A stretch of 64,000 nucleotides of DNA from Actinopolyspora mzabensis (GCF_900101095.1 NZ_FNFM01000001.1:186001-250000), one strand, 5' to 3'; counted from the first letter of the stretch, positions 8,509 through 19,582 are shown. The notes: a model not told the origin generated them from the letters alone. Made by a program: numbers and translations.

Positions 8509-10302
8509 ATGAGTACCCCCGTCCTTACCGCAGTGGCCTGGCCCTACACGAACGGGCCGCGACACATCGGTCACGTCTCCGGAATCGGTGTCCCCTCGGA
8601 CGTCTTCTCGCGGTACCACCGAATGGCCGGGAACAAGGTGCTCATGGTCTCCGGCAGCGACGAGCACGGGACCCCGATCCAGGTGCAGGCGGAGAAGGAG
8701 GGCCTCACCCCGCGGGAGCTGGTGGACAAGTACCACCGGGTGATCGCCGAGGACATGGGCTCGCTCGGGGTCAGCTACGACCTCTACACCCGCACCACCA
8801 CCGGCAATCACTACCAGGTGGTGCGGCAGATCTTCCTGGCCCTGTACCGCAACGGCTACATCGTCCCCAAGAGCACCACCGGAGCGGTCAGTCCCTCCAC
8901 CGGCCGCACCCTGCCCGACCGCTACATCGAGGGCACCTGCCCGATCTGCGATCACGACGGTGCCCGCGGCGACCAGTGCGACAACTGCGGCAACCAGCTC
9001 GACGCGGCCGAACTGCGCAACCCGGTCTCCCGGATCAACGGGGAAGTGCCGCGCTTCGTGGAGACCGAGCACCTCTTCCTGGACCTGCCCGCCTTCACCG
9101 AGTCGCTCGGCAAGTGGCTGTCCACGCGTACCGACTGGCGTTCCAACGTCCTGAACTTCACCCGCAACCTCGTCGAGGACATGCGGCCCAGGCCGATCAC
9201 CCGCGATCTCGACTGGGGAGTTCCGGTCCCGCTGGAGGGGTGGGACGAGCAGTCGATGAAACGGCTCTACGTCTGGTTCGACGCGGTGATCGGCTACTTC
9301 TCGGCCAGCGTCGAGTGGGCGAGGCGTTCCGGCGATCCCGAGGCATGGCGTGCCTGGTGGAACGACCCGGAGGCGCTGCGGGTGTACTTCATGGGCAAGG
9401 ACAACATCACCTTCCACGCCCAGATCTGGCCCGCCCTGCTGATGGGACACAACGGGGCCGGGGACCGAGGCGGGAACGCGGGTCCCTACGGCGAGTTGAA
9501 CCTGCCCACCGAGATCGCCTCCAGTGAGTTCCTGACCATGACCGGCTCCAAGTTCTCCACTTCGCGGGGCACGGTGATCTACGTACGCGACTTCGTGCGC
9601 GAGTTCGGGCCGGACGCGCTGCGCTACTTCATCTCGGCGGCGGGCCCCGAGACCCAGGACGTCGACTTCACCTGGGACGAGTTCGTCCGCAGGATCAACT
9701 TCGAACTCGCCAACGAGTGGGGGAACCTGGTCAACCGGGCGGTTTCGCTGGCTGCCAAGAACGTCGGCGCCGTCCCCGAACCCCGCGTTCCGGAGGCGGC
9801 CGACGAGGAGCTCAAGACGATGGCCCGCGACGCCTTCGACGTGGTCGGCGGGCACCTGCGGCGTTCCAGGTTCCGCGCCGCCACCCAGGAGGCGATGCGG
9901 GTCGTCTCGGCGGCCAACAAGTACCTGTCCGAGCAGGAACCCTGGAAGCGCAAGGACGACCCGGAACGCCGCGACACCATCCTGCACACCGCGTTGCAGC
10001 TGGTCTCGGACGCCAACACGCTGCTCACGCCCTTCCTGCCGCACTCGGCGCAGCAGGTGCACGAGCTGCTGGGCGGTACCGGGACCTGGGCCGCGCAGCC
10101 GCAGCTGCAGGAGGTCGCGGATCTGGACGTCGCCGACCGCTCCTATCCGATCCTGACCGGCGACTACGCCTCCGAGCAGGCCAGCTGGCAGTCCCGGCCG
10201 ATCGGGGTCGGCACCCCGCTGAGCAAGCCGACGCCGCTGTTCGGCAAGCTCGATCCCGAGCTGGCCGAGACCGGTCCGGAGTGGGCGCCGATCCAGAGCT
10301 GA
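8509..10302 (+). CDS. metG: Methionyl-tRNA synthetase
   Basis: A 597-residue class I aminoacyl-tRNA synthetase that charges tRNA-Met. [14 protein letters not shown] contains the HIGH signature, CPIC...CDNC is the zinc knuckle of the connective domain, and [10 protein letters not shown] is the KMSKS equivalent. The anticodon-binding helical domain follows ([16 protein letters not shown]). The C-terminal EMAP-like tRNA-binding domain found in some homologues is absent. ATG at 8509 is the natural start. It heads the conserved metG-tatD-rpfB-rsmA order. Confidence 0.97.
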   Translation: MSTPVLTAVAWPYTNGPRHIGHVSGIGVPSDVFSRYHRMAGNKVLMVSGSDEHGTPIQVQAEKEGLTPRELVDKYHRVIAEDMGSLGVSYDLYTRTTTGNHYQVVRQIFLALYRNGYIVPKSTTGAVSPSTGRTLPDRYIEGTCPICDHDGARGDQCDNCGNQLDAAELRNPVSRINGEVPRFVETEHLFLDLPAFTESLGKWLSTRTDWRSNVLNFTRNLVEDMRPRPITRDLDWGVPVPLEGWDEQSMKRLYVWFDAVIGYFSASVEWARRSGDPEAWRAWWNDPEALRVYFMGKDNITFHAQIWPALLMGHNGAGDRGGNAGPYGELNLPTEIASSEFLTMTGSKFSTSRGTVIYVRDFVREFGPDALRYFISAAGPETQDVDFTWDEFVRRINFELANEWGNLVNRAVSLAAKNVGAVPEPRVPEAADEELKTMARDAFDVVGGHLRRSRFRAATQEAMRVVSAANKYLSEQEPWKRKDDPERRDTILHTALQLVSDANTLLTPFLPHSAQQVHELLGGTGTWAAQPQLQEVADLDVADRSYPILTGDYASEQASWQSRPIGVGTPLSKPTPLFGKLDPELAETGPEWAPIQS

Positions 10303-10350
10303 TCCGGCGACGGAGTCCCCACCGGCACGTTCCCAGTTCGCGCGTTTCCA

Positions 10351-10380
10351 GCCCGGTCGTTCCCACCGGAGCGGCCGGGC
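10351..10380 (+). terminator. Possible terminator after metG
   Basis: GCCCGG (10351-10356) pairs with CCGGGC (10375-10380) and is followed by CTTTC, between metG and tatD. The stem is short and the T-run weak. Confidence 0.4.
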
Positions 10381-10450
10381 CTTTCACTGCCGTGTCCCCG
10401 GCTCGCCGGGGGCCGGGCTGTGACGGCCGTCTCACCAGCAGAATGGTGGC

Positions 10451-11296
10451 GTGAGCAAGGGCGACAAACGAACTCCCCCGCCGGAACCCGAGGCGCTGCC
10501 CGCCCCGGTGGTGGACGCGCACACCCATCTCGACGCCTGCGGCGCGGTCGAGGCGGCGGACGTTCGCCGCATGGTGGACCGGGCCGAGGCCGCCGGGGTC
10601 GGCCGGGTGGTGACGGTGGCCGACGACATCGAGTCGGCGAAGTGGACGGTCTCCGCCGCGGGCTGGGACGAGCGGGTCTACGCCGCGGTCGCGCTCCACC
10701 CCACCAGGGCCAAGGACCTCGGCGAGTACGAGCGGGAAACGCTGGCCGAGCTGGTCCGTGATCCCAGGGTGGTCGCGGTCGGGGAGACCGGGCTCGACTA
10801 CTACTGGGACTACTCCCCGCCGGAGCCGCAGCAGGAGGCCTTCCGCTGGCACATCGACCTCGCCAAGCGGGTCGGCAAGCCGCTCATGATCCACGACCGC
10901 GACGCGCACGAGGACATCCTGCGCATCCTGGACGAGGAGGGCGCTCCCGAGACGGTGATCTTCCACTGCTTCTCCGGGGACGCCGACTTCGCCCGCCGCT
11001 GCGTGGCAGCCGGTTACGTGCTCTCGTTCGCGGGTACGGCCACCTTCCGCAACGCGAACGCGCGTGGCCTCCGGGAAGCGGCGGCCCTCGTGCCGGTGGA
11101 GCAGATGCTCGTGGAGACCGACGCGCCGTTCCTGACGCCGCACCCGTTTCGCGGCAGGCCCAACGAGCCGTACTGCGTAAACTACACCGTTCGTGACCTT
11201 GCCGAACTGCGCGAGACGGGTGTCGCGGAGCTGGCGGTCGCTCTGACGGCCACTACCGAGCGAGTTTTCCAACTCGATCGTGTAGCAGCTTCCTGA
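10451..11296 (+). CDS. tatD: TatD family metal-dependent deoxyribonuclease
   Basis: A 281-residue TIM-barrel hydrolase. Metal ligands are visible in VVDAHTHLD, GETGLDYYWDYSP, MIHDRDAHED, IFHCFSGD and ETDAPFLTP, which is the complete TatD set. The family has 3'-5' exonuclease activity and roles in DNA quality control. GTG at 10451 is the chosen start; the first about 15 residues are a charged, proline-rich extension. Position after metG matches the order in mycobacteria. Confidence 0.93.
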   Translation: MSKGDKRTPPPEPEALPAPVVDAHTHLDACGAVEAADVRRMVDRAEAAGVGRVVTVADDIESAKWTVSAAGWDERVYAAVALHPTRAKDLGEYERETLAELVRDPRVVAVGETGLDYYWDYSPPEPQQEAFRWHIDLAKRVGKPLMIHDRDAHEDILRILDEEGAPETVIFHCFSGDADFARRCVAAGYVLSFAGTATFRNANARGLREAAALVPVEQMLVETDAPFLTPHPFRGRPNEPYCVNYTVRDLAELRETGVAELAVALTATTERVFQLDRVAAS

Positions 11297-11917
<621 letters not shown>

Positions 11918-11945
11918 TGGGACTTCGCGGCGGGGTGCGCTGCCG

Positions 11946-11989
11946 TTCCCGGCCCGTGCGGACTTGGGAGGTCCAGGGCGGGCCGGGAA
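11946..11989 (+). terminator. Terminator after short rpf gene
   Basis: TTCCCGGCCCG (11946-11956) pairs perfectly over 11 bp with CGGGCCGGGAA (11979-11989), 29 bp after the stop. There is no T-run, as is common in actinobacteria. Confidence 0.65.
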
Positions 11990-12485
11990 ACCGCTGTACG
12001 GGTAACCGATAACCCTCGATAGTGCGAGGTGTCCGATATCGACGAACACGTGCGGTGTCGAGATCTGCGCGTTATGGCGTGTAGCGGCCAAGGGTCGGAC
12101 ATATTTCGGTTCGATCGTGTGAATTTCACCGATGCCCTGTGCGCTGGGGAAGTCGATTTCGCCCCGGTAACTCAGATCACAGCGAATTCGTGATCCTTGG
12201 CAGCACGCGGATCATCACGCTAGAGTCTCGAACTCGTAAACCGATGACCACGGTCACGGATTACGCCCGCAGTCTTCGCCGGTGTACGTCGGGGTAGCCT
12301 GCCCTCGCCGCTCGGAACACGGATCACGGGCGCGACGGTCGGCTGGCGGCGCTGGCTACGGGAGTCGGATACGGACACGAAGCACGAAGGTAACGTGCTC
12401 GCGCGTGTCGGTCGGAAGTCGAAGGGGCGGCTTCCTGCCGGACGGAGCGGGCGCGTCTTTCCCGCCTTCGGGAGGTAACGACCCT
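11990..12485. other. rpfB upstream region
   Basis: About 500 bp without a gene. Apart from the candidate promoter at 12197 it holds a long untranslated leader with no riboswitch or ORF that I can identify. The AT content is slightly higher around 12080-12230 than in the surrounding genes. Confidence 0.45.
12197..12226 (+). promoter_or_regulatory. Candidate rpfB promoter
   Basis: TTGGCA (12197-12202) and TAGAGT (12221-12226) are separated by 18 bp, a plausible housekeeping sigma promoter. It would give a 5' leader of about 250 nt before the rpfB start at 12486. I looked for the cyclic-di-AMP (ydaO) riboswitch that precedes many rpf genes and did not find its signature. Confidence 0.4.
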
Positions 12486-13988
12486 GTGAACGAACGCGGC
12501 TATTTCGGTGAGCAGCCCTCGGGCCACGGGCAGTACGCCCGCCGGGAGAACACACTCGACGGGACGGACTGGTTCACCCCGGCGGTGCCCGGCGAGCGGC
12601 ACACCGCCGTCGGCGTGCTGGAACCCCCCGAGGAACGGACCGGGAACGCACAGCCCTACCCGGCGCAGGATCACCCGAGTTTTCCCCCCGGTGCACTGAG
12701 CATCACCCCGCAGGACCTCTACGAGATCCTCGGCCCCGACGTCGAGGACCTGATGGCCGACGCCGACCTCGAGGTCGACGAGCTGATCAGGCTGCTCAAC
12801 GCCGAGACGACGGTGATGCCGCCGCTGCCGTTGTCCGACTCGGTCTCCCCCGAGGACCTGGAAGCGCCCTCGCCGGAGCTGTCCGAGGCGATCGGCACCT
12901 GGAAGCGCCGCTTCCTCAAGAGCGCGGTGGCGGCGGTGATCCTGTCCATCACCGGTGCGGGCGGCGCGGCCGCCGCGATGGACAAGTCGGTCACCGTCGA
13001 GGTGGACGGCAAGGAACGCGAGGTCAGCACCTACGAGTCCACTGTGGGTGAGGTGCTCGAGGACGAGGGCATCGAGGTCGACAAGCACGACGCCCTCAGT
13101 CCCTCGCTCGGCTCCAAGGTCGAGCACGGCGAGACCATCTCGCTCGACCGCGGCAGGAAGATCGAACTCACCGTCGACGGGCAGACCCGGGAGGAGTGGG
13201 TTCGTTCGGTCACGGTGGGCCAGGCGCTGCGTCAGCTCGGCGTTCCCACCGACGGCGCCTCGGTCTCCGCCAAGCGAACCATGCCCGTGCCCGAGGAGGG
13301 CATGAGCCTGGAGGTCAAGACCGCCAAGTCGATCACGATCGTCGACGGCGGCAACAAGCCCAGGCAGCTGACCACCACCGCCGTCACGGTCGAGGAACTG
13401 CTCAACAAGCAGAGCCTGCAGGTCGACGAGAACGACGAGGTCACACCCGGTTCCGGGAAGCGCATCAGCGACGGCGCCGAGGTGCGCATCGACCGCACCG
13501 GTATCTCGACCGTCAACGTTCGGGAGAAGATCGAGCCGCCGGTCAAGGAGATCGTCGACGACTCGATGTTCAAGGGCGAGCGCAAGGTCGAGAAGCAGGG
13601 AAGCGCCGGTGAGAAGATCGTCTTCACCCGGGTGACCACCCGCAACGGCGAAGAGGTCAAGCGGGAGACCGTCGGCGAGAAGGTGGTCACCGAGGCCGAG
13701 CCCAAGGTCGTGCGCGTCGGCGGCAAGCAGCCGCCGAACAGCGGTGTCTGGGACAAGCTGGCCGAGTGCGAGTCCGGCGGCAACTGGCACATCAACACCG
13801 GCAACGGGTACTACGGCGGTATCCAGTTCAACAAGTCGACCTGGGACGCCTACGGCGGCGACCAGTACGCCGCGTACCCGCACCAGGCCACCAGGGAGCA
13901 GCAGATCGCCGTCGCCACCAAGGTGCGCGACGCGCGCGGTGGATACGGGGCCTGGCCCTCCTGCTCCTCCCAACTCGGCCTCTCCTGA
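12486..13988 (+). CDS. rpfB: Resuscitation-promoting factor RpfB
   Basis: A 500-residue membrane-anchored cell-wall hydrolase. Residues 1-140 are an acidic, probably disordered cytoplasmic segment. A transmembrane anchor lies at about 143-165 ([19 protein letters not shown]). Three DUF348 repeats (about 168-340, each with SVTV...VGE/QxL), a G5 domain (about 343-415) and the Rpf transglycosylase domain (420-500) follow. The catalytic Glu is about residue 429 in [12 protein letters not shown] at 12486 is placed 9 bp after GGAGGT. Genes tatD-rpfB-rsmA-ispE are a conserved actinobacterial order. Confidence 0.93.
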   Translation: MNERGYFGEQPSGHGQYARRENTLDGTDWFTPAVPGERHTAVGVLEPPEERTGNAQPYPAQDHPSFPPGALSITPQDLYEILGPDVEDLMADADLEVDELIRLLNAETTVMPPLPLSDSVSPEDLEAPSPELSEAIGTWKRRFLKSAVAAVILSITGAGGAAAAMDKSVTVEVDGKEREVSTYESTVGEVLEDEGIEVDKHDALSPSLGSKVEHGETISLDRGRKIELTVDGQTREEWVRSVTVGQALRQLGVPTDGASVSAKRTMPVPEEGMSLEVKTAKSITIVDGGNKPRQLTTTAVTVEELLNKQSLQVDENDEVTPGSGKRISDGAEVRIDRTGISTVNVREKIEPPVKEIVDDSMFKGERKVEKQGSAGEKIVFTRVTTRNGEEVKRETVGEKVVTEAEPKVVRVGGKQPPNSGVWDKLAECESGGNWHINTGNGYYGGIQFNKSTWDAYGGDQYAAYPHQATREQQIAVATKVRDARGGYGAWPSCSSQLGLS

Positions 13989-14000
13989 TCGAAGTTTTCC

Positions 14001-14120
14001 GCTCGGGTTGCCATGGTGGTGCCGTGGCGGAACCTCCCGCACGGCTCTCGTTGCGGATCCGGAGACATCGGGTAGGTACTACACAACATCTCCGGCGTCC
14101 TCACGAGAGCCGCACGGGAG
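14001..14120 (+). repeat. Mosaic hairpin repeat, complete copy 1
   Basis: A leading module GCTCGGGTTGCCATGGTGGT (from 14001) runs into an 87-bp hairpin at 14034-14120. The outer arms CTCCCGCACGGCTCTCGT and ACGAGAGCCGCACGGGAG pair over 18 bp with two G-U type differences. An inner stem CCGGAGA/TCTCCGG closes a 23-nt loop containing ACATCGGGTAGGTACTACAC. The same 87-bp architecture and loop recur at 30100-30186, and a third 87-bp relative is at 38882. Confidence 0.8.
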
Positions 14121-14205
14121 AACCCGCGGCGGTGCCGACTGCGTGAGTGGTCGGGGTTCGCCCTGCGGGAGTGGTCGGAGTTCGGCCTGTGTCGAAGTGG
14201 CGCGG

Positions 14206-14223
14206 CGATTTCGCGAGAAATCG
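14206..14223. repeat. Short palindrome, CGATTTC family (copy 3)
   Basis: CGATTTC-GCGA-GAAATCG, a perfect 7-bp inverted repeat with a 4-nt centre, between rpfB and rsmA and 57 bp before the rsmA start. Confidence 0.7.
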
Positions 14224-14280
14224 GCGTCCCCCCGCAGTCCCGGCGCGGTCGGTGGAATTCGGCCTGCTAGTTTCGACGGC

Positions 14281-15159
14281 GTGGAGCAACAGCCGTCCGC
14301 AGTCCGCCTGCTCGGTCCGGCCGAGGTTCGAGGACTGGCCGAGCGGCTCGAATTTCGTCCCACCAAGAAACTGGGGCAGAATTTCGTACACGATCCCAAC
14401 ACCGTGCGACGCATCGTCGCCACCGCCGGTATCGACTCCGACGACGTGGTACTCGAGGTCGGTCCCGGCATCGGCTCACTGACTCTGGGCCTGCTCGGCG
14501 CGGCAGGCGCGGTGACCGCGGTGGAGATCGATTCCGCGCTCGCCGACCGCCTCTCGGCCACCGTTACCGACCACGCCCCGACGCTGGCCGAGCGACTGCG
14601 TGTGATCAACGGCGACGCGTTGCGGTTGAGCGCGGCCGAGTTCGGTGGCCCCGAACGCGCGCCGACGGCACTCGTGGCGAACCTGCCCTACAACGTGGCG
14701 GTTCCCGTGGTGCTGCGGCTGCTGGCCGAGCTGCCCTCGTTGCGGCACGGCCTGGTGATGGTGCAGGCCGAGGTGGCCGACCGCATGGCCGCCGAGCCGG
14801 GCAGTCGTCGTTACGGCGCCCCCAGCGCGAAGTGCGCCTGGTACGCCGATGTGCGGCGTGCGGGTTCGGTCTCGCGTAACGTGTTCTGGCCGGTGCCGAA
14901 CGTGGATTCCGGACTGGTGGCTTTCACCCGCCACGAACCGCCCGCTGAGATCGACCGCGACCGCGTCTTCGCCGTGGTGGAGGCGGCCTTCGCGCAGCGC
15001 CGCAAGACGCTTCGTTCCGCGCTGTCGGGTTGGGCGGGCTCTTCGGAACGCGCGGAGCGGCTGTTGCGTGCGGCCGGGATCGATCCGGCCGCGAGGGGAG
15101 AACAACTCCACATCACCGAGTTCGCCGCTCTGGCGGGGATCGCGGAAACCGAAACCTGA
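14281..15159 (+). CDS. rsmA: 16S rRNA (adenine1518/1519-N6)-dimethyltransferase
   Basis: A 292-residue KsgA/RsmA methyltransferase that dimethylates two adjacent adenines in the 3' hairpin of 16S r[19 protein letters not shown] is the N-terminal signature, [16 protein letters not shown] binds S-adenosylmethionine, and [13 protein letters not shown] is the catalytic NLPYN motif. The C-terminal domain has [17 protein letters not shown] at 14281 is the start; upstream sequence is a repeat. It corresponds to ksgA of the rpfB-ksgA-ispE cluster. Confidence 0.95.
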   Translation: MEQQPSAVRLLGPAEVRGLAERLEFRPTKKLGQNFVHDPNTVRRIVATAGIDSDDVVLEVGPGIGSLTLGLLGAAGAVTAVEIDSALADRLSATVTDHAPTLAERLRVINGDALRLSAAEFGGPERAPTALVANLPYNVAVPVVLRLLAELPSLRHGLVMVQAEVADRMAAEPGSRRYGAPSAKCAWYADVRRAGSVSRNVFWPVPNVDSGLVAFTRHEPPAEIDRDRVFAVVEAAFAQRRKTLRSALSGWAGSSERAERLLRAAGIDPAARGEQLHITEFAALAGIAETET

Positions 15160-15325
15160 TCGGGAATTCGGCTCCGCTCCCGCTCTGACCTGGGGATACG
15201 GCCCTCCTTTTCCGTCGCTGTTTTTCGTGTTCATTCGAACACGACTTGTCACCACTTCCGATTTCCGTACGGCCGAAAGTGTTAGTGACGAATGCGACAA
15301 ACGGCGGGAAGTGACTCACATCAAC

Positions 15326-15355
15326 TTGCGCCCAGCGGAATCGATGATGTTTACT
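15326..15355 (+). promoter_or_regulatory. Weak candidate promoter for metNIQ leader
   Basis: TTGCGC (15326-15331) and TTTACT (15350-15355) with an 18-bp spacer lie immediately upstream of the riboswitch. The -10 match is poor. Confidence 0.3.
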
Positions 15356-15366
15356 CTTCCGCGGAG

Positions 15367-15452
15367 TCCATCCCGAGCGGCCGAGAGATCTGGCTCGACG
15401 ACGCCGCAGCAACCACCCGGATCGGGCAGGTGCTACCGCCAGGAACGATGGA
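15367..15452 (+). promoter_or_regulatory. SAM riboswitch (S-box type) of metNIQ
   Basis: Closing helix TCCATC (15367-15372) pairs with GATGGA (15447-15452). Inside are the conserved S-box elements CGAGAGATCTGGCTCGACGA, then GCCGCAGCAACC, and GGTGCTACCGCCAGGAA, in the order and spacing of a SAM-I aptamer. It lies upstream of the methionine importer genes, the usual regulon of this riboswitch. Binding of S-adenosylmethionine would lower metNIQ expression. No classic terminator/antiterminator is evident in the 220 nt before metN, so control may be at translation or by Rho. Confidence 0.85.
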
Positions 15453-15671
15453 GTTGATTTGTCTCTGAGTTCCACCGCAAGCGCCAAGACGCTGCCCGTG
15501 GCTATCCGCCTCGGCCTGACGGAGCGTCGTGTTGTCGATCTCGGGCGGCGTACCACGACCGCCTGTCGGCGCCACGTCTGATCCCGTACTGGCCCCTGGT
15601 TACTTTCCACCCGGTCTTCGCGTGCGCCCTCGCACGTCCGCGGCCGAGGCGAGCTGAAGCGGAGTTCGATC

Positions 15672-16691
15672 GTGATCACAGTCGAAAACCTGACCAAGAC
15701 CTTCACCCAGAGCAACACCTCGGTGGCGGCGCTCGACGACGTGAGCCTGCAGGTGCCGGACGGTTCCGTCTGCGGAGTCGTGGGGACCAGCGGGGCCGGT
15801 AAGTCCACTCTCGCGCGCTGCATCGCCCTGCTGGAGAAACCGGACAGCGGAGCCATCCGCGTGGACGGGACCGATCTCGTCTCGTTGGAGGGCAGCAAGC
15901 TCCGCGCGGCGCGGCGCCGGATCGGTGTGGTTCCGCAGGGGGACTCGCTGCTGCGGCAGCGCACCGCGGCGGGCAACGTCGCCCTGCCGCTGGAGTCGGC
16001 GAAGGTGCCTGCGGCCCAGCGTCGCAGTAGGGTCGCCGAGCTGCTCGACCTGGTGGGCCTGGCCGACAAGTCCTCGGTTTATCCGGACCACCTCTCCGGT
16101 GGGCAGCGGCAGCGGGTCGCCGTGGCGCGTGCGCTGGCGGCGAAGCCCTCGGTGCTGCTCGCCGACGAGCCGACCTCGGCGTTGGATCCCGGTACCACCG
16201 ACTCGGTGCTGACCGTGTTGGAGCGCGCTCGTTCCGAGCTGGGTGTGACGGTGTTGGTGGTCACGCACGACATGGCAGTGGTGCGACGTATCGCCGACGA
16301 CGTCGCCGTTCTCGAAGAGGGCAGGGTGGTCGAGCACGGCAAGGTGCTGGACCTCGTTTCCGAACCGGGCAGCCGGATCGGTTCGACCCTGTTGCCCGAG
16401 ACCGACCAGGCGAGCACGCTGCAGCTCGATTCCGGCGGGCACGACGTCGTCGCCGAGGTGGTGCTGGTCGGTTTCGCGGCCGTGGGTGCGTTGCTGCCCG
16501 AGGCCTCGAGCCGGTTCGGGGTGGAGCTGTCCATTCTCGGCGGTGGACTGACGCGGCTCGGGGACACGCCTGTCGCCAAATTCCGTGTCGGGCTGTCCGG
16601 TGAACGTTCCGAGTCCGCGCTGAAGTGGATGATCGAGCGCGACGCGCATGTGCGCCGCGCTCCCGTGAGCGTTGATGGAGTTGCCGCGTGA
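15672..16691 (+). CDS. metN: Methionine ABC transporter ATP-binding protein
   Basis: A 339-residue ATPase of the D/L-methionine importer. It has Walker A GTSGAGKST, signature LSGGQRQRVAVARAL, Walker B VLLADEPTSALDP and H-loop VVTHDM. The C-terminal about 80 residues form the NIL domain (AEVVLVGFAAVGALLPEAS, then ILGGGLTRLGDTPVAKF) that binds methionine and mediates transinhibition. ATG at 15672 lies 219 nt after the SAM riboswitch. Its stop overlaps the metI start. Confidence 0.95.
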   Translation: MITVENLTKTFTQSNTSVAALDDVSLQVPDGSVCGVVGTSGAGKSTLARCIALLEKPDSGAIRVDGTDLVSLEGSKLRAARRRIGVVPQGDSLLRQRTAAGNVALPLESAKVPAAQRRSRVAELLDLVGLADKSSVYPDHLSGGQRQRVAVARALAAKPSVLLADEPTSALDPGTTDSVLTVLERARSELGVTVLVVTHDMAVVRRIADDVAVLEEGRVVEHGKVLDLVSEPGSRIGSTLLPETDQASTLQLDSGGHDVVAEVVLVGFAAVGALLPEASSRFGVELSILGGGLTRLGDTPVAKFRVGLSGERSESALKWMIERDAHVRRAPVSVDGVAA

Positions 16692-17374
16692 GTGACGTGA
16701 CCCCCTGGTCGGAGGTCTTGGAACTGGTACGTCCCGCGACTGTCGAGACCCTCTACATGGTCCTGATGTCGACCTTGGTGGGTGTGGTCGGCGGTCTGCC
16801 GTTGGGGGTTTGGTTGCACATGACCTCACACGTGGGACTGACCCCCAAACCGCTGGTGCACCGGGTGCTCGGCGCGGTCGTGGACGTGACGCGTTCGATC
16901 CCGTTCGTGGTGCTGCTGGTGGTGGTCGGTTCGCTGACCCGGCTGCTGATGGGGCAGGCGTTCGGCAGCAGCGCGGCGATCGTGCCGCTTGCCATCGCCG
17001 CGGTGCCGTTCTTCGCGCGGTTGACCTCCAACGCGTTGCGCGAAGTGGATTCGGCGATCGTGGAGGCCGCGGTCACCACCGGAGCGGGCAAGTTCCGGAT
17101 CGTGTGGACAGTGCTGCTCAGCGAGGCGCGAGCGGCGTTGGTCGGCGCGGTCGGGGTGACCATGCTCGCGTTGATCGGCTATGCCGCGATGGCGGGCGCC
17201 ATCGCGGGCGGCGGGCTGGGTGCCACCGCGATCCTGGACGGTTACAACGCCTACGACGATCGTGTGCTCTACGTCTCGGTGGTGCTGCTCGGAATCCTGG
17301 CCTGGGGAATGCAGCTGCTCACCGACTGGGTGACCAAGCTGGTCGACCGCAGGCGTGCGGCCACCAACGTCTGA
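16688..17374 (+). CDS. metI: Methionine ABC transporter permease
   Basis: A 228-residue MetI-type permease with five hydrophobic segments and the EAA cytoplasmic loop (VEAAVTTGAGKFRIVWTVLL) that contacts MetN. GTG at 16688 overlaps the metN stop (GTGA). It forms the membrane channel of the importer with MetN; substrate delivery is by the lipoprotein MetQ, encoded after a 190-bp gap. Confidence 0.94.
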   Translation: MSDVTPWSEVLELVRPATVETLYMVLMSTLVGVVGGLPLGVWLHMTSHVGLTPKPLVHRVLGAVVDVTRSIPFVVLLVVVGSLTRLLMGQAFGSSAAIVPLAIAAVPFFARLTSNALREVDSAIVEAAVTTGAGKFRIVWTVLLSEARAALVGAVGVTMLALIGYAAMAGAIAGGGLGATAILDGYNAYDDRVLYVSVVLLGILAWGMQLLTDWVTKLVDRRRAATNV

Positions 17375-17420
17375 GCCCACCGCCCCCGGGGCGTGAGACC
17401 CAGCGGTTTTCGCTTCTTCC

Positions 17421-17459
17421 GGTGAGTTCCCGCGGCTCGACGTGTCGAGCCTGCTCACC
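17421..17459 (+). promoter_or_regulatory. Intercistronic hairpin between metI and metQ
   Basis: A nested stem: GGTGAG (17421-17426) with CTCACC (17454-17459) outside, and GGCTCGAC (17434-17441) with GTCGAGCC (17444-17451) inside. It has no T-run. Its place between permease and binding-protein genes suggests mRNA processing or partial termination that sets the MetQ:MetNI ratio. Confidence 0.5.
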
Positions 17460-17566
17460 TGGCCGAGAGCCGCCCGATGAAACCCGACAAAACCGAAGAA
17501 ACCGACCGGCCTCGCGTGCCGGCAAGGCGGCGGACGCCGCCGAACCGAGATCCGAAAGGACCTTCG

Positions 17567-18376
17567 ATGCGTACCAAACTTCTCGCCGCAGTGCTCGCCA
17601 CCTGCACGCTCGCGTTAGCGGGTTGCGGCGGTGGCTCGGCCGCGCAGGACGACCCGAACGCGGCGATCAAGGTCGGTGCCACCGCGCAGCCGCACGGCGA
17701 GATCCTGCAGTTCGTCAAGGAGAACCTCGCCGCCGAGCAGGACCTGAAAATCGAGATCGAGACGTTCAGCGACTACAACAGACCCAACGCGGCCACGGCC
17801 AACGGGTCGCTGGACGCCAACTACTACCAGCACAAGCCGTTCCTCGAGGAGTACAAGGAGGAGCGCGGTGGTGACCTGCAGTGGGTCGCCCCCGTGCACC
17901 TGGAGCCGTTGGGCATCTACTCCAAGAAGATCGACTCGCTGGACAAGGTCTCCGACGGCGCCACCGTCATGATTCCCAACGATCCCTCCAACCGGGGACG
18001 GGCGCTCAAGCTGCTCCAGTCCAAGGGGCTGATCGAGCTCAAGCAGGGCGCGGCCGAGGAGACCGATGTCCGCGACATCGTCGACAACCCGAAGAACCTC
18101 CGGATCGAGGAGCTCAAGGCCGCCCAGATCCCGCGCTCGCTGCAGGACGTGCGGTTCGCCGTGGTCAACGGCAACTACGCCCTCAAGGCCAATCTGGACG
18201 ACCCGCTGGCCCTGGAGTCGACCGAGAACAACCCCTACGTCAACGGGGTGGTGACCAACTCCGAGATGCAGGGTGATCCGCGCATCGACAAACTCGTCGA
18301 CATGCTGCAGTCCCAGGAGGTCAAGGACTTCATCAACGAGCAGTACGGCGGCAAGTCCGTCATCCCCGCGAGCTGA
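17567..18376 (+). CDS. metQ: Methionine-binding lipoprotein MetQ
   Basis: A 269-residue NlpA/MetQ substrate-binding protein. The signal peptide ends in the lipobox LALAGC (Cys20), so the mature protein is membrane-anchored outside the cell. Family motifs are [51 protein letters not shown] and [12 protein letters not shown] at 17567 has the ribosome site AAAGGA 8 nt upstream; an in-frame extension from 17477 is not needed. Confidence 0.95.
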   Translation: MRTKLLAAVLATCTLALAGCGGGSAAQDDPNAAIKVGATAQPHGEILQFVKENLAAEQDLKIEIETFSDYNRPNAATANGSLDANYYQHKPFLEEYKEERGGDLQWVAPVHLEPLGIYSKKIDSLDKVSDGATVMIPNDPSNRGRALKLLQSKGLIELKQGAAEETDVRDIVDNPKNLRIEELKAAQIPRSLQDVRFAVVNGNYALKANLDDPLALESTENNPYVNGVVTNSEMQGDPRIDKLVDMLQSQEVKDFINEQYGGKSVIPAS

Positions 18377-18447
18377 TCGCACGACCGCTCGGGACCCGGG
18401 CGCACGCACACCTGAACGTGCGCGGCACGAACACGTACCCTGGGGGT

Positions 18448-19413
18448 GTGCTGTCCGTGGTACCTACCCCGATCACCGTCCGGGTCCCGGCGAAGGTGAA
18501 CCTGCATCTCTCGGTCGGTGACAGTCGCCAGGACGGTTATCACGAGCTGGTGACCGTTTTCCAGGCGCTGTCGCTGACCGACGAGATCACGGTACGCAGT
18601 TCCGACGAGCCGGGCATCGAGGTGCACGGCGAGGGTTCGGAAAGCGTGCCGTTGGATTCCGACAACCTGGCGTGGCGAGCCGTACTCGAACTCGCCCGCG
18701 CCAGTGGCAGGGATCCCGACGAGACCGGTGTCCACATCTCCATCAACAAGGGAATACCGGTCGCGGGCGGCATGGCGGGCGGTAGCGCCGACGCCGCCGC
18801 CACGCTGTTCGCGCTGAACGCGTTGTGGAAGCTCGAACTCGGTCGTGACGAGCTCTCCGAGATAGCGAGCCGACTGGGCAGCGACGTGCCGTTCGCCCTG
18901 CAGGGCGGTACCGCTCTCGGCACCGGACGCGGCGAGCGACTGGTTCCCGTGCTGGCCCGCCACACTTATCACTGGGTGATCGCGCTGCACGGCGAAGGCC
19001 TCGGGACACCGGAGGTGTACACCGAGCTGGACCGGTTGCGGCGCAACTCGGACAATCGCGTGGGCGAGGTCGAACCGTTGCTGGAGGCACTGGCCTCGGG
19101 AGACCCACGTGAGCTCGCCCTGCTGCTGGGCAACGATCTGCAGGCCGCGGCGGTCTCGCTGCGGCCGGTACTGCGGCGCACGCTGCGTGCCGGGGTGGAC
19201 GCGGGGGCGCTGGCCGGGGTCGTGTCCGGCTCCGGTCCGACCTGCGCCTTCCTGTGTACCGACGGGGAGGAGGCGGTGCGCGTCGCCGCCGAGCTCTCCG
19301 GTGCCGGGGTCTGCCGGACGGTACGAGTGGCGCAGGGACCCGTTCCGGGCGCACGGCTGGTCGGCGACGAGCACGTCGATCGCCCTCCCACTCCGCCGCA
19401 GGTGCACGCGTGA
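18448..19413 (+). CDS. ispE: 4-diphosphocytidyl-2-C-methyl-D-erythritol kinase
   Basis: A 321-residue GHMP-family kinase of the MEP isoprenoid pathway that phosphorylates CDP-methylerythritol. Motifs: [29 protein letters not shown], the ATP-binding [17 protein letters not shown] and, near the end, [12 protein letters not shown]. The start is uncertain: GTG at 18448 gives the best N-terminus, GTG at 18457 has the better spaced GGGGG ribosome site, and GTG at 18418 is too long. Its place downstream of rsmA is conserved; metNIQ is inserted between them here. Confidence 0.94.
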   Translation: MLSVVPTPITVRVPAKVNLHLSVGDSRQDGYHELVTVFQALSLTDEITVRSSDEPGIEVHGEGSESVPLDSDNLAWRAVLELARASGRDPDETGVHISINKGIPVAGGMAGGSADAAATLFALNALWKLELGRDELSEIASRLGSDVPFALQGGTALGTGRGERLVPVLARHTYHWVIALHGEGLGTPEVYTELDRLRRNSDNRVGEVEPLLEALASGDPRELALLLGNDLQAAAVSLRPVLRRTLRAGVDAGALAGVVSGSGPTCAFLCTDGEEAVRVAAELSGAGVCRTVRVAQGPVPGARLVGDEHVDRPPTPPQVHA

Positions 19414-19582
19414 ATCCGGGTCGGGTGTGACGCCGACCCCGCGCCGTGGTCACAGGCGCCCTGCCCGCCGGTGGTCCCGGCCGCACACCCACCCGCCCGC
19501 GCAATGAAATCGATGGTCCGGACCCGCAACGTCCGCGGCCTGTTCCGCGCATACTCGAATTCGACGGAGTGACCAACACTCG

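Noticed and set aside
11990..12485. Cyclic-di-AMP (ydaO) riboswitch upstream of rpfB
   Set aside because: I looked for it because many actinobacterial rpf genes have one, but the conserved core is not present.
12324..14042. 572-codon open frame antisense to rpfB
   Set aside because: Typical high-GC shadow of a real gene. The sense strand has complete DUF348, G5 and Rpf domains.
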